A stretch of 61,843 nucleotides of DNA from assembly GCA_016200225.1 (NCBI GenBank), contig JACQFD010000031.1, positions 1-61,843 of the forward strand. The letters are read 5' to 3'. The position numbers were made by a program, and so were the translations under genes. Source of the DNA: Planctomycetota bacterium. Its GTDB lineage: Bacteria > Planctomycetota > UBA1135 > JACQFD01. Each line of letters begins with the position of its first letter. Position 1 is the stretch's first letter. Below are positions 49,754-58,648 of the stretch, piece after piece. The notes beneath the pieces were generated by a model. That model was not told the DNA's origin, did no database searches, and saw nothing but the letters and a program-made list of their open reading frames with translations.

Positions 49754-50809
49754 TCAGGGCGGCATGCGCGTTTCGAGATCGCGCGGCAATTGCGCGTATT
49801 CGAGCGCCGTCTGACGCGTGATTTGTCCTTTTCGAACGAGTTCGAGCAGGAAATCGTCGAGGAGAATCATGCCGAGCCGCCGATTCGTTTGAATGACGCT
49901 CGGAATCTTAAACGTTTCATTCTTACGAATATGATTCTCGACGGCGGAATTGGTAAGAAGCACCTCGAAACCGGCGATCGGCCCCGACGTGTCGGCGCGC
50001 GGCATCAACACCTGCGAAATGACGGCGAGAATCGCAACAGATAACTGCGCGCGAACCTGTTCCTGTTGATTGGTCGGATAGGCGTCGATGATGCGATCGA
50101 CCGTGCGCGCGGCGCCGGTCGTATGTAATGTTCCAAAAACGAGGTGGCCCGTTTCGGCGGCCGTGATCGCGGCGGATATGGTTTCGAGATCGCGCATTTC
50201 GCCGAGCAAAATCACATCCGGGTCCTGCCGCAGCACGCGGCGCATCGCTTCGCCAAACGTCGGCACGTCGGTGCCCACTTCGCGCTGCGTCACGATCGAT
50301 TTTTTATGTGTATGATAATATTCGATCGGATCTTCGATTGTAATAATATGATTGTCCTGCGTCCGGTTGATCCAATCGATCATGGTCGCGAGCGTCGTGG
50401 TTTTGCCGGAGCCGGTCGGTCCCGTGACGAGAACCAGGCCGCGCGGGCGGATGAGCAGATCCTTGACGGTTTCCGGGAGACCGATTTCGTCGAAACTTAA
50501 TAATCGCGTCGGAATCAAACGCATCACGGCGCGCGGTTCGCCGCGCTCTTTACAAATACTGACGCGGAAGCGGTCGCCGGTCGTGTGCGCGAGACCAAAG
50601 TCGGTCGTCCCGATTTCCTCCAGTTCTTTCCAATTGCGATCCGGAGTGATCGATCGAACGAATACATCGACGTCGCCGCGGACGAGCGCCTTGTCGCCGA
50701 CATTGACGAGATTTCCCTTTACGCGCAGCGTCGGCGGGCGACCGACGCTCATGTGCAGGTCGGAGGCCTTCTGATCGATCGTTAGCTGTAACAGTTGTTT
50801 CGGATCCAT
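49754..50809 (-). CDS. pilT: Pilus retraction ATPase
   Basis: 351 residues. Short N-terminal PAS-like domain, then Walker A GPTGSGKTTTLA, Asp box TIEDPIEY, Walker B DPDVILLGEMRDLET and His box HLVFGTLHTTGAA. It lacks the cysteine zinc site of PilB. PilT-type motors depolymerise pili and power twitching or DNA uptake. Its presence between two pilB copies favours a type IV pilus over a pure type II secretion system. Confidence 0.93.
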   Translation of the reverse strand: MDPKQLLQLTIDQKASDLHMSVGRPPTLRVKGNLVNVGDKALVRGDVDVFVRSITPDRNWKELEEIGTTDFGLAHTTGDRFRVSICKERGEPRAVMRLIPTRLLSFDEIGLPETVKDLLIRPRGLVLVTGPTGSGKTTTLATMIDWINRTQDNHIITIEDPIEYYHTHKKSIVTQREVGTDVPTFGEAMRRVLRQDPDVILLGEMRDLETISAAITAAETGHLVFGTLHTTGAARTVDRIIDAYPTNQQEQVRAQLSVAILAVISQVLMPRADTSGPIAGFEVLLTNSAVENHIRKNETFKIPSVIQTNRRLGMILLDDFLLELVRKGQITRQTALEYAQLPRDLETRMPP

Positions 50810-50869
50810 GTATTAATTATTGAATAAATATAAGATTATAAAACATTATCCGGCGCGAAGCGAGAAGCT

Positions 50870-52618
50870 TCACTTGGCCTCCTCCTCATCCGCGGTTTGT
50901 ATCAATTCGCCGATTTCGGCGTCGAGTTTCTCCTCGACTTCCACGATCGACGAGGACACTCGCAACACTTCCTGAACCGACGTTTCGCCGGCGATGATCT
51001 TGCGCACGCCGTCGCCCAGAATTGTAGTCATGCCCATCGAGTTTTTTGCATAATCGCGAATGGCCGTGACCGGCTCGTTGCGAAAGATCATTTCGCGCAT
51101 TTCCTCGTCGATTTCGCATAGCTCATAAAGCGCCCGGCGCCCGCGATACCCTTGAAAATTACATTTCACGCAGCCGCGCGCGCGCTGCATGGTTTTTCCG
51201 GCGAGCGCGTGCACTGGAATTCCGAGCATCCGCGCGTCGGTGTCCTGCGCTTCGCACGCCTCGCGGCAATCTTTACATAAAATCCGAATTAAACGTTGCG
51301 CGAGAATCGCGCGCACGGACGCCGCGACGAGGAACGGTTTGACGCCGATGTCCGTGAGTCGCGTGAGCGCGGAAACGGCGTCGTTCGTATGCAATGTCGA
51401 GAAAACGAGGTGGCCCGTAAGCGCCGCTTGAATGGCGATCTCGGCCGTTTCTTTATCCCGGATTTCGCCGACCAATATAACATTCGGAGCCTGGCGCAGC
51501 ATCGCGCGCAGGATGCGCGCGAAATCGAGCCCGACTTTCGACTTGACCTGGCATTGATTAATTCCGGAAATATGATATTCGACCGGATCCTCGGCGGTGA
51601 TAATTTTAACATCGGGCCGGTTCAACTCGCGGAGCGCGGCGTACAGCGTGGTCGTCTTTCCCGAACCGGTGGGGCCCGTGACCAATACAATTCCGTTCGG
51701 TAATTTTAATATTCGCTGAAACGCCTCGGCGTCCTTTCCCTCGAGGCCGAGTTCGTGTAATGATAATAATCCTTTTTCGCGGTCGAGGAGGCGCAAAACC
51801 ATCGTTTCGCCGTGGCTGCCCGGCAACACCGACGCGCGAATATCAATATCGCGCCCGGCGGCTTTCGCTCCGATCCGCCCGTCCTGCGGTTTGCGTTTTT
51901 CGGCGATGTCCATCGACGCCATGACTTTCAGGCGCGCGAGCAGCGGCCCGTGCAAGTGCGCCGGATGCGACGCCGTTTCTTTAAGAACGCCGTCGATGCG
52001 AAATCGAATGCGCAGACGGTTGCCGAACGGTTCAATATGAATATCCGACGCGCGGACGTTGATCGCATCTTCAATAATATGCTGCACGAGCCGCACGATC
52101 GGCGCGTCCTCGCCCTGATCGCCCGCGAGCGTCGCGCCGTGGCGCTGCGTCGCCGCGGCGGTGGCTTCGCGCGGCGTTTCGAGCGCGCCATAATTAGCTT
52201 CGATCGCGCGGCGCAGGACGCTCTTCGCGGCCATCGCGCAACGCACTTCCTGATTTAATACAAATCGCAGGCTGTCGGTCGCGAGCGGCGCGCGCGCGGG
52301 ATCGTCGATCGCTACAATAACGGCGCCGTCGCGTTCGGCGACCGGAATCGCCATCGCATCTTTAGCAATCGCCGACGGCACGCGTTCGATCAGTTGCTTT
52401 GGCGGCGCGCCTTTTCTTAAATCTACATATGGAAGCCCCGCTTGTTTCGCGAGCGCGCGCGCGACGGCGTGTTCGTCGGTATGGGAAAGCGCGACGAGCG
52501 CTTCGCCGATCTTTAGATTACGTCCACGCTGATACGCGAGCCCCTCCGTGAGTTGGGACTGCGTGATGGCGCTGCTTTCAATAAGGATTTCGCCGAGGGG
52601 TCTCGGATCGCCGGGCAT
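50870..52618 (-). CDS. Type IV pilus / type II secretion assembly ATPase (copy 2)
   Basis: 582 residues, a second PilB/GspE-type motor. The MshEN domain (GEILIESSAITQSQLTEGL) is followed by Walker A GPTGSGKTTT, Walker B APNVILVGEIRDKET, His box HLVFSTLHTND and the zinc site (CKDC and CVKC). The C-terminal 60 residues extend beyond copy 1. A Shine-Dalgarno-like AGGA precedes the ATG, one of few in the window. Two assembly motors beside one pilT and one pilC suggest two machines, or specialised subunits of one. Confidence 0.92.
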   Translation of the reverse strand: MPGDPRPLGEILIESSAITQSQLTEGLAYQRGRNLKIGEALVALSHTDEHAVARALAKQAGLPYVDLRKGAPPKQLIERVPSAIAKDAMAIPVAERDGAVIVAIDDPARAPLATDSLRFVLNQEVRCAMAAKSVLRRAIEANYGALETPREATAAATQRHGATLAGDQGEDAPIVRLVQHIIEDAINVRASDIHIEPFGNRLRIRFRIDGVLKETASHPAHLHGPLLARLKVMASMDIAEKRKPQDGRIGAKAAGRDIDIRASVLPGSHGETMVLRLLDREKGLLSLHELGLEGKDAEAFQRILKLPNGIVLVTGPTGSGKTTTLYAALRELNRPDVKIITAEDPVEYHISGINQCQVKSKVGLDFARILRAMLRQAPNVILVGEIRDKETAEIAIQAALTGHLVFSTLHTNDAVSALTRLTDIGVKPFLVAASVRAILAQRLIRILCKDCREACEAQDTDARMLGIPVHALAGKTMQRARGCVKCNFQGYRGRRALYELCEIDEEMREMIFRNEPVTAIRDYAKNSMGMTTILGDGVRKIIAGETSVQEVLRVSSSIVEVEEKLDAEIGELIQTADEEEAK

Positions 52619-52677
52619 GGATCCTGTCTTTTATCCGATCCGACCGCGTCGGATACAGAGGAAGACCGGATTCCCCT

Positions 52678-53934
52678 TCAACGCACATAGCCTGAGATCG
52701 GGAGCGTCACGGTATACGGTCCGCCCTCGATGCCGGTGTCGAACGCAAGGCGCGCGCCGAAAAAGCCCGCGGGCATCCCGGCCGCGCACTCCACGGTGAT
52801 CCGCGAATCCTTGCCCGTCGTCATTTCGGAGACCGTCAATTTTAGGTTTTGGATAACTTTCTCTTCCGCGGCTTTCGCGCCTCTTTCGCCTTTTTGAGCG
52901 AGTTTGTCCTGCGGATCGAGCAAGCGAATATTTGTAATTTTTAATGGTAATGAAGGATGCCGGTTCTTGACGACGATCTGCCGCATCGTCGCCTGCCCGA
53001 GCGTGACGGGGCCAAAAGCCAATAATCCGGGCGGATCGGTTTCGACGGCGCCCGTGATCGAGCCGAGAATATACAATACGGCCGCCTGAGGCGGAATCTG
53101 CGGATTGGACTTAATATTTACTATTTTCGTAATGGAGCCGTTGGCGTGGCCTTTCGGAATGGAAACCGTGATCGCCCACTTGCTGTTCGTCGCGTCCTCC
53201 GGCGCGTAAGAAACTTTAATATCATTATCCGTCGCCGGTTCGAGGCCGGTGATTTCGAACGGCTTTCCCTTGTTGTTACGTAAATGAACGACCTTCACCG
53301 TGTCTTCGAGATTGATGACGGATCCGAGCGCGAGCGTGTTGCCCGGATCGAACTCGAAAACTTTCTTTATAAAAGTATGCACGCGAATCGAAGCGATGCC
53401 GAATTCGGGCCCGCCGTTCACGGGCACGGGAAGTCCCGCGTTCATCGTGCCGCGCGCCGGATCGTTTGTATACAAATCGACGCCCGACGGTTTGTCGTTT
53501 TGAAAACCCGCGGTGCGCATGACGAAATGAACGATTCCTTTCGCTTTCGGCGGAATCGGATCGCCCCAAACATACAATTTTCCCTCCACGTCGATCCAGA
53601 TTCGCGAACATCCGCAGTGCGGGTATTGATTAATTATGATCAGATCGCCCCGGCCTTCGTTATGAAACGGGAACGGCGTCTCGAGTTCGTCGCCCTCGTC
53701 GACTTCGCCGAATTCGTGAAATTCCGTATCGAAAACGAGGCGCGGCTCCTTCCCCGCTTCGGGACGCTTGATTGCCAATCCGGCTTTCGGCGGCGCCATG
53801 ACGATTCCCGACTGGGCCGGAGCCGCCTGTGCCGGCGATTGTCCGCCGGGCGGCAATGCGCGCGGCGAAAAGCAAGAACCGGCGATGGATCCAACAATAA
53901 ATGCGGCGAAAATATTCAACATTGGGGTGATCAT
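52678..53934 (-). CDS. DUF1573 lipoprotein, paralogue 1 (last of the four-gene array)
   Basis: About 418 residues. The start at MITPMLNIFAAF gives a lipoprotein signal with lipobox IAGSC and leaves 37 bases after the upstream stop. A MVARTS start lies 18 bases upstream. The DUF1573 core shows EFGEVDEGDELETPFPF and GDLIIINQYPHCGCSRI. Repeated Ig-like or HYDIN/ASH-like beta-domains probably fill the rest. It ends with LAFDTGIEGGPYTVTLP, an ending shared in form with the other three. It follows paralogue 2. Confidence 0.8.
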   Translation of the reverse strand: MITPMLNIFAAFIVGSIAGSCFSPRALPPGGQSPAQAAPAQSGIVMAPPKAGLAIKRPEAGKEPRLVFDTEFHEFGEVDEGDELETPFPFHNEGRGDLIIINQYPHCGCSRIWIDVEGKLYVWGDPIPPKAKGIVHFVMRTAGFQNDKPSGVDLYTNDPARGTMNAGLPVPVNGGPEFGIASIRVHTFIKKVFEFDPGNTLALGSVINLEDTVKVVHLRNNKGKPFEITGLEPATDNDIKVSYAPEDATNSKWAITVSIPKGHANGSITKIVNIKSNPQIPPQAAVLYILGSITGAVETDPPGLLAFGPVTLGQATMRQIVVKNRHPSLPLKITNIRLLDPQDKLAQKGERGAKAAEEKVIQNLKLTVSEMTTGKDSRITVECAAGMPAGFFGARLAFDTGIEGGPYTVTLPISGYVR

Positions 53935-53971
53935 GGAAGTACGGGCGACCATGGAGCGAATTCTTATCTGA

Positions 53972-55132
53972 TTATTTAATAAAACCGGAAATGGGAATGC
54001 GAATTTCCGTCGAGCCGTCGGGCGACGCCGCCGGAATTCCGGTGTCGAAGGACGCAATGGCTTTGAAGCTCCCGGCCGGCATTTGGTCGTCGACCTTTAC
54101 TTCAAATAGCCACGTTCCGTTCGATCCGGGGTTCAACTGCGCGGAGAGGTGCTTCGCGATTTCGGGCGCGAGCGGATGGAGCGAGGCCGAGCCGTCCGGC
54201 GCCTCGAAAAATTGTAATTTATCGAATTTGATGTTCAGGCCCTTTGCAACATAAACATTGCAAGTCTTCGCGGACGGCTGTCCTTTCGTTAACACCAAAT
54301 ACTGCACGGAGGCCGGCGCCACCATGACGGGGCCGCGGACGTCGCCGTAGATCGTGAGCCACGCCGGCGGCGCGAACTCCGGATCGGTCGAAACCTTGAT
54401 CTGCCGGGTGAATGTTCCGTAGGGCGCCGACGGAAGAATGGATATATTAATTTTCCATTTCGCGGCGCTCGCGTCGGCGGATTCGGTCGTTATTTCGAGC
54501 CACGACACTTTCGGTTCGATCGACTTTATTTGAAATGCTTTCCCATCCGTGTGCGAAATCGTGAACGATCGCACGGGCGACGCGGCGCCGTGCTCGAGCG
54601 GATCGAATCGTAATATCCGATCCTTCGGTTCGAAACCGAAGATCGGCCGGACCTTGACGTGCGTTTTTACCGAAAAAATCCCATAAGAAATCGAAGGATC
54701 GTTTGTATTCAGTTTCAAAGTCACCGATTTTTCGATTCCGCCGAATCCGTCCGTCGTATGCTTGATATGTAAATTACCTTTGGCATTCGGAGGAATCGGG
54801 CCGCCGAGCGTATAGGGTTGTCCGTCGACGGTCGCGAGCGCGCCGAGGCATCCGCACGAGGGCATCATGACCGTGATTCGCAGCGGTTCTTTGCCAATAT
54901 TCGAAAAAGATATATCTTTTTCGAGCACGCGCCCCTCCTCGACCTCGCCGAAATCCACTTCGGCGGGATCGACGCGAATATGCGGCGCGTTCGGATCGGC
55001 GGGCCTGCTGGCGGGCGCGATAATTTGAATCGGCGGCTGCTGCGCCGCCGCGTTTGTTAATAAAAACGGCGATGCGGCGGCCGCGGCCGCCAACCATCCC
55101 GACAATTTAAATAATAGACTTTTCGGTTCCAT
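53972..55132 (-). CDS. DUF1573 secreted protein, paralogue 2
   Basis: 386 residues with a signal peptide (about 1-30, near TNAAAQ). The DUF1573 core has VDFGEVEEGRVLEKDISF and EPLRITVMMPSCGCLGA. The later region contains repeated patterns such as HTDGKAFQIKSIEPK that parallel the other copies (in paralogue 3, KGEAFQITGFSP). The C-terminus (IASFDTGIPAASPDGSTEIR) is shared in form. Function unknown; the family is predicted to form Ig-like domains outside the cytoplasm. Confidence 0.8.
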   Translation of the reverse strand: MEPKSLLFKLSGWLAAAAAASPFLLTNAAAQQPPIQIIAPASRPADPNAPHIRVDPAEVDFGEVEEGRVLEKDISFSNIGKEPLRITVMMPSCGCLGALATVDGQPYTLGGPIPPNAKGNLHIKHTTDGFGGIEKSVTLKLNTNDPSISYGIFSVKTHVKVRPIFGFEPKDRILRFDPLEHGAASPVRSFTISHTDGKAFQIKSIEPKVSWLEITTESADASAAKWKINISILPSAPYGTFTRQIKVSTDPEFAPPAWLTIYGDVRGPVMVAPASVQYLVLTKGQPSAKTCNVYVAKGLNIKFDKLQFFEAPDGSASLHPLAPEIAKHLSAQLNPGSNGTWLFEVKVDDQMPAGSFKAIASFDTGIPAASPDGSTEIRIPISGFIK

Positions 55133-55161
55133 GCGGATCGGGGCCGGCGCCGCTCGAATGC

Positions 55162-56502
55162 TTATTTTACAATTCCGGAAATCGGAATCCGAAGTTCGTC
55201 GGAACCGCTCTGCGAAGCGCCGGGCACGTTCGTCTTGATCGAAAGAATTGTATAAAATCTTCCGACCGGCATGTTTTCGTCGACGACGACTTCGATCTGA
55301 AACGATCCTTTTTCCGTTTCCTTCGGCCGCACGATGAGATGTTTCTTTTCTTCGGAATCGTGTTCGCGCGCCGGCGCGCCGGTGAGCGAACGATTGTCGG
55401 TCGGATCGACGAAATGTATATTTTCGAGCTTCATATCATGCAACTTGTCCGCATTCCGAACTGTAAGAATCTTGACCGCCGGCCGGCCTTTGGGGATCAC
55501 GAGAAATGCGATCGCGAGCGGATCGAACGCAACGGGGCCGTGCACGTTGCCTTGAACACTAATATTGAACGCCGGCGCCTCCGGTTTCGTATGGACCGTG
55601 AGCATTTTTATAAACATGCCGAACGGCGCTCCGGCCTGCAGCGTCGCCGTGATTCTCCAGCGCGAGGCGCTATCGTCGATGGCTTCGGCTCGAACATCGA
55701 CCATCGTATCGAGCGGCGAAAATCCCGTGATTTGAAACGCCTCGCCCTTGGTGCTCTTGAAAATGACGGATTTCTCGTGCGGTTCCAAATTATCGATTCC
55801 GCCGAAATCGATTAAATTATCGGGCGGTTCGCACTGGAACCGGCGAAGAATGTTGAGACGAATCTTAAAATCAACCAATCCGAAAGGCGTCCCTTCGCGC
55901 TCCGGATAGTTTACATCATTTGTAAACAACTTGAATCCCGTGTGCTTGTCCTGTCCGCCGAATCCCTCGGTGTTGATGCGCGCGCGGATGACTCCCGAAG
56001 AATCGGGAAGTATCGGGTCGCCGTTGACATACGGGCGGCCGTTTACTTCGATTTGCGTGACCGTGCAGGCGCAACCCGGCTTCACTTCTGTTATAACGAG
56101 CGGCCCCTTTCCGATATTGTTAAATTTAAAGATGGATTCCACATGTTTTCCCTCGTCGACGTCGCCGAAATCGACGTCGGTCTTGTCGACGACGAATTTG
56201 GGCTCCATTCCCGCCGCCGGGCGCGACGCCGTAATCGGAGCGAGCGGCATCGGCGTTTTTACCGGATTGAACGTCGGAGGTAGATTCGGTCCGGGGACTG
56301 GAAACGGTCTATTAACGATCGGGCCGGCGACCGGATTTCCCGCCTGATCGCCGCCTGTATGAACCGGAGGCGCGGGAATCACTGCGGGTTTGATCACGGG
56401 CGCCGTCGACGTCGCGCCCGGAGGCGGCGGAGGCGGCGCGATTCCGCCCTGCAGCAAAGCGGTCATGGTTAATATCAGAAACGCGTGGATCGATTGGGTC
56501 AT
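55162..56502 (-). CDS. DUF1573 secreted protein, paralogue 3
   Basis: About 446 residues. The start at MTQSIHAFLILTMTALLQGG gives the signal peptide and a plausible gap from the upstream stop. A proline-rich linker (six consecutive Pro after IA) precedes the DUF1573 core VDFGDVDEGKHVESIFKF with GPLVITEVKPGCACTV. The glycine-cysteine motif here is CAC where paralogues 1, 2 and 4 have CGC. It ends LSIKTNVPGASQSGSDELR. Function unknown. Confidence 0.8.
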   Translation of the reverse strand: MTQSIHAFLILTMTALLQGGIAPPPPPPGATSTAPVIKPAVIPAPPVHTGGDQAGNPVAGPIVNRPFPVPGPNLPPTFNPVKTPMPLAPITASRPAAGMEPKFVVDKTDVDFGDVDEGKHVESIFKFNNIGKGPLVITEVKPGCACTVTQIEVNGRPYVNGDPILPDSSGVIRARINTEGFGGQDKHTGFKLFTNDVNYPEREGTPFGLVDFKIRLNILRRFQCEPPDNLIDFGGIDNLEPHEKSVIFKSTKGEAFQITGFSPLDTMVDVRAEAIDDSASRWRITATLQAGAPFGMFIKMLTVHTKPEAPAFNISVQGNVHGPVAFDPLAIAFLVIPKGRPAVKILTVRNADKLHDMKLENIHFVDPTDNRSLTGAPAREHDSEEKKHLIVRPKETEKGSFQIEVVVDENMPVGRFYTILSIKTNVPGASQSGSDELRIPISGIVK

Positions 56503-56548
56503 AATTATAAATAGTGGCGTCGATAACTTATTTTTCGCGTGCAAAATC

Positions 56549-57814
56549 TTAGCGAATGACCGCCGACAGCGGAATGACGAGTTTTTCCGGGCCATCCTCG
56601 ATGGATGTGTGAACGGTGATCATTGCAAGTACGCGTCCAAGTCCAACGTGGGGACCGGGCTTGATCATGATGGAGATCTCCGCTTTCCTGCCAGCTTCAA
56701 TCTCGCGGATTTCCGCAACCAATCCGGAGTTTCCATTTTCGTCAAATTTCCGCGGCGCTCCTTTCGTGGCCGGAACATAGCGGCCCCCTTCCAATTTGTA
56801 GTCTTTGAACTCCTCGAACTGTAGATCATGGAGATTCAGTTTGTCGGTTTTCGAGAGCGTCGAAACAACGATTTTCCCGGCTACTTTGGTCGACGGACTG
56901 ATCGCTCCGATGTTCAAACCGCCCGGAAGAGCGGGATCGCACTGTATCTTTCCGCACACTTCGCCTTCGACGTAGAACTGAATTCCGTACATTTCGGGTT
57001 TCGTGACAACTTGAAACCGCTTTGTGAAAGGTCCGAATGCCTCGCCCTTCGGTACTTCAATATTTACTTTCCACTGCAACGACGGCGATGCGCCGACCGG
57101 CACGGATGTTATCAATAAATGCGGATCGGCCGGCACGATTCCGGCGATTTCGAACGGCTCGTCGCGCGTGCTTCGAATTGTAAATTCAGCGCGCCGCGGA
57201 GTGCCGGAATTGAACGCGCCGAACGCGACTTTCGCTTCGGGAAGTTCGGCTCCCGATGATTCGATAAATTCGACGGTCGGCTGGATCCGCGCCGTGATTT
57301 TTATTTGTATATGCCCGAACGGCGCCTCGCTCGTCGGCCCGAACGTCGGATCGTTCGTTAACAAATCGACGCGCGTGTGCTTGTCGCCCTTTCCCCATAG
57401 CGGGCGCAGCGATAATCGCAACATTCCAACCGCGCCCGGAGCGATTTCGTCGGATAGATTATACAATTGATCATGCAAATAAACGGCACCGAGGATGCAG
57501 CCGCACATCGGCCGCAGTTGAAGAATTCTAAGCGGCCCCTTTCCCTCGTTTTTAAATGTTATTTCGCGCGTCGCGATTTTCCCCGCCTCGACGCCGCCGA
57601 AATCGTAATCATTCGTTTCCAATACTATTTTTGGCTCGAATCCGGCCGCCGGCCGCGAATGCACCGCGCCCGACGGAATCAGCGCCGACGACGACGAAAC
57701 GTAAATAGCGGGGCGCTGCACTTCCGGAAGCGATGCCGGTTTCGAATTCGTGCTTTGCACGCCGGCGCGCGCGCCGAAAAGAACCGGAAGTAAAAACAAA
57801 AAGGTTGGGCGCAT
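56549..57814 (-). CDS. DUF1573 secreted protein, paralogue 4 (first of the array)
   Basis: About 421 residues. The start at MRPTFLFLLPVLFGARAG gives a signal peptide; the frame continues 22 codons further up. The DUF1573 core is YDFGGVEAGKIATREITF with GPLRILQLRPMCGCI. It is the most divergent copy, with an extra Asp/Glu-rich C-terminal half. The ATG overlaps the CATG of the divergent gene region at 57813. Confidence 0.78.
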   Translation of the reverse strand: MRPTFLFLLPVLFGARAGVQSTNSKPASLPEVQRPAIYVSSSSALIPSGAVHSRPAAGFEPKIVLETNDYDFGGVEAGKIATREITFKNEGKGPLRILQLRPMCGCILGAVYLHDQLYNLSDEIAPGAVGMLRLSLRPLWGKGDKHTRVDLLTNDPTFGPTSEAPFGHIQIKITARIQPTVEFIESSGAELPEAKVAFGAFNSGTPRRAEFTIRSTRDEPFEIAGIVPADPHLLITSVPVGASPSLQWKVNIEVPKGEAFGPFTKRFQVVTKPEMYGIQFYVEGEVCGKIQCDPALPGGLNIGAISPSTKVAGKIVVSTLSKTDKLNLHDLQFEEFKDYKLEGGRYVPATKGAPRKFDENGNSGLVAEIREIEAGRKAEISIMIKPGPHVGLGRVLAMITVHTSIEDGPEKLVIPLSAVIR

Positions 57815-57824
57815 GGGGATTTTG

Positions 57825-58493
57825 ATGGACGTGGCTTCCGGGCAATCTTTTAACGTATCCCGTTCGACATTTGCGAACACTCACGAATTGCAGAATTCTT
57901 TGCATCCCAGCATTCCACGCGTCGCCCTGACCGCGGCCTTCATTTTTGGAGCAACTTCCTGCGTCCACGCGACTTGGCGTGATCGCGCACTGCAGGATCG
58001 TCCCGACCGGGCCACGCCGGAACTCGCCTTCGAGTCGCTCCGCGCCGCGATCCGCTGCGACGACCCGATGTTTGCATATCGCTTGATCTCGGAACGGATG
58101 AAAGAGCGCGACAATTTCGCGGAATTGATGTTTATCGCCGGCTGGGACGCGTTCTTTCAGAAATATCCGCTCGCGCGCCTCTCGGGAAACGCCGAAATTG
58201 TAAAGTCGACTCCCCTCGCCGACGGGCGCGTCGTCGTTCTCGCGAATGCGCACGGACGCGAAATCAAATCGACGTGGATCGAGGAACATTATTATGAAGT
58301 CGAGGTGCGCGGGCGCGGCAAGATCGACGGATTTGTAAATCGCGTCGCCGGGCAGTTGCAACATGGCCGGGAGGGCGTTGGCGAGTTTCTCGCGCGATGC
58401 GCCGACGCGCGACTCGAGGGCGTTGACGTCAACGATGTCACCTCCTTTCGCATCGCGATCGAGTGGAAGCTCCTCGATTTCGAGAGAAACTAG
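57825..58493 (+). CDS. Lipoprotein of unknown function
   Basis: About 222 residues from this ATG; the true start may be a TTG further in, since the lipobox GATSC lies about 50 residues in and a shorter signal peptide is usual. The mature protein has a helical part (TPELAFESLRAAIRCDDP, FAYRLISERMKERDNFAEL) of the kind seen in DUF4878/NTF2-like storage or lumenal proteins, and a beta-rich end (HYYEVEVRGRGKIDGFVNRV). It diverges from the DUF1573 array. No family assigned. Confidence 0.55.
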   Translation: MDVASGQSFNVSRSTFANTHELQNSLHPSIPRVALTAAFIFGATSCVHATWRDRALQDRPDRATPELAFESLRAAIRCDDPMFAYRLISERMKERDNFAELMFIAGWDAFFQKYPLARLSGNAEIVKSTPLADGRVVVLANAHGREIKSTWIEEHYYEVEVRGRGKIDGFVNRVAGQLQHGREGVGEFLARCADARLEGVDVNDVTSFRIAIEWKLLDFERN

Positions 58494-58648
58494 CTGCACC
58501 GCGCGCTTTCACGCTTCCATCGCCAGCACGGATTCTTAAACTTTTTCGCTCCAACGTGAAATTCTCGGGCCGCGCGCCGCGGTTCGGGCGCGGCGACATC
58601 GAAAATTCTAAAGATACTGACACTAAAAATAGCAAATATCCCAAAACC

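Noticed and set aside
57609..58499. Minus-strand 296-codon frame over the lipoprotein gene
   Set aside because: Mirror of the plus-strand lipoprotein with its clear lipobox; no domain recognised on the minus strand.
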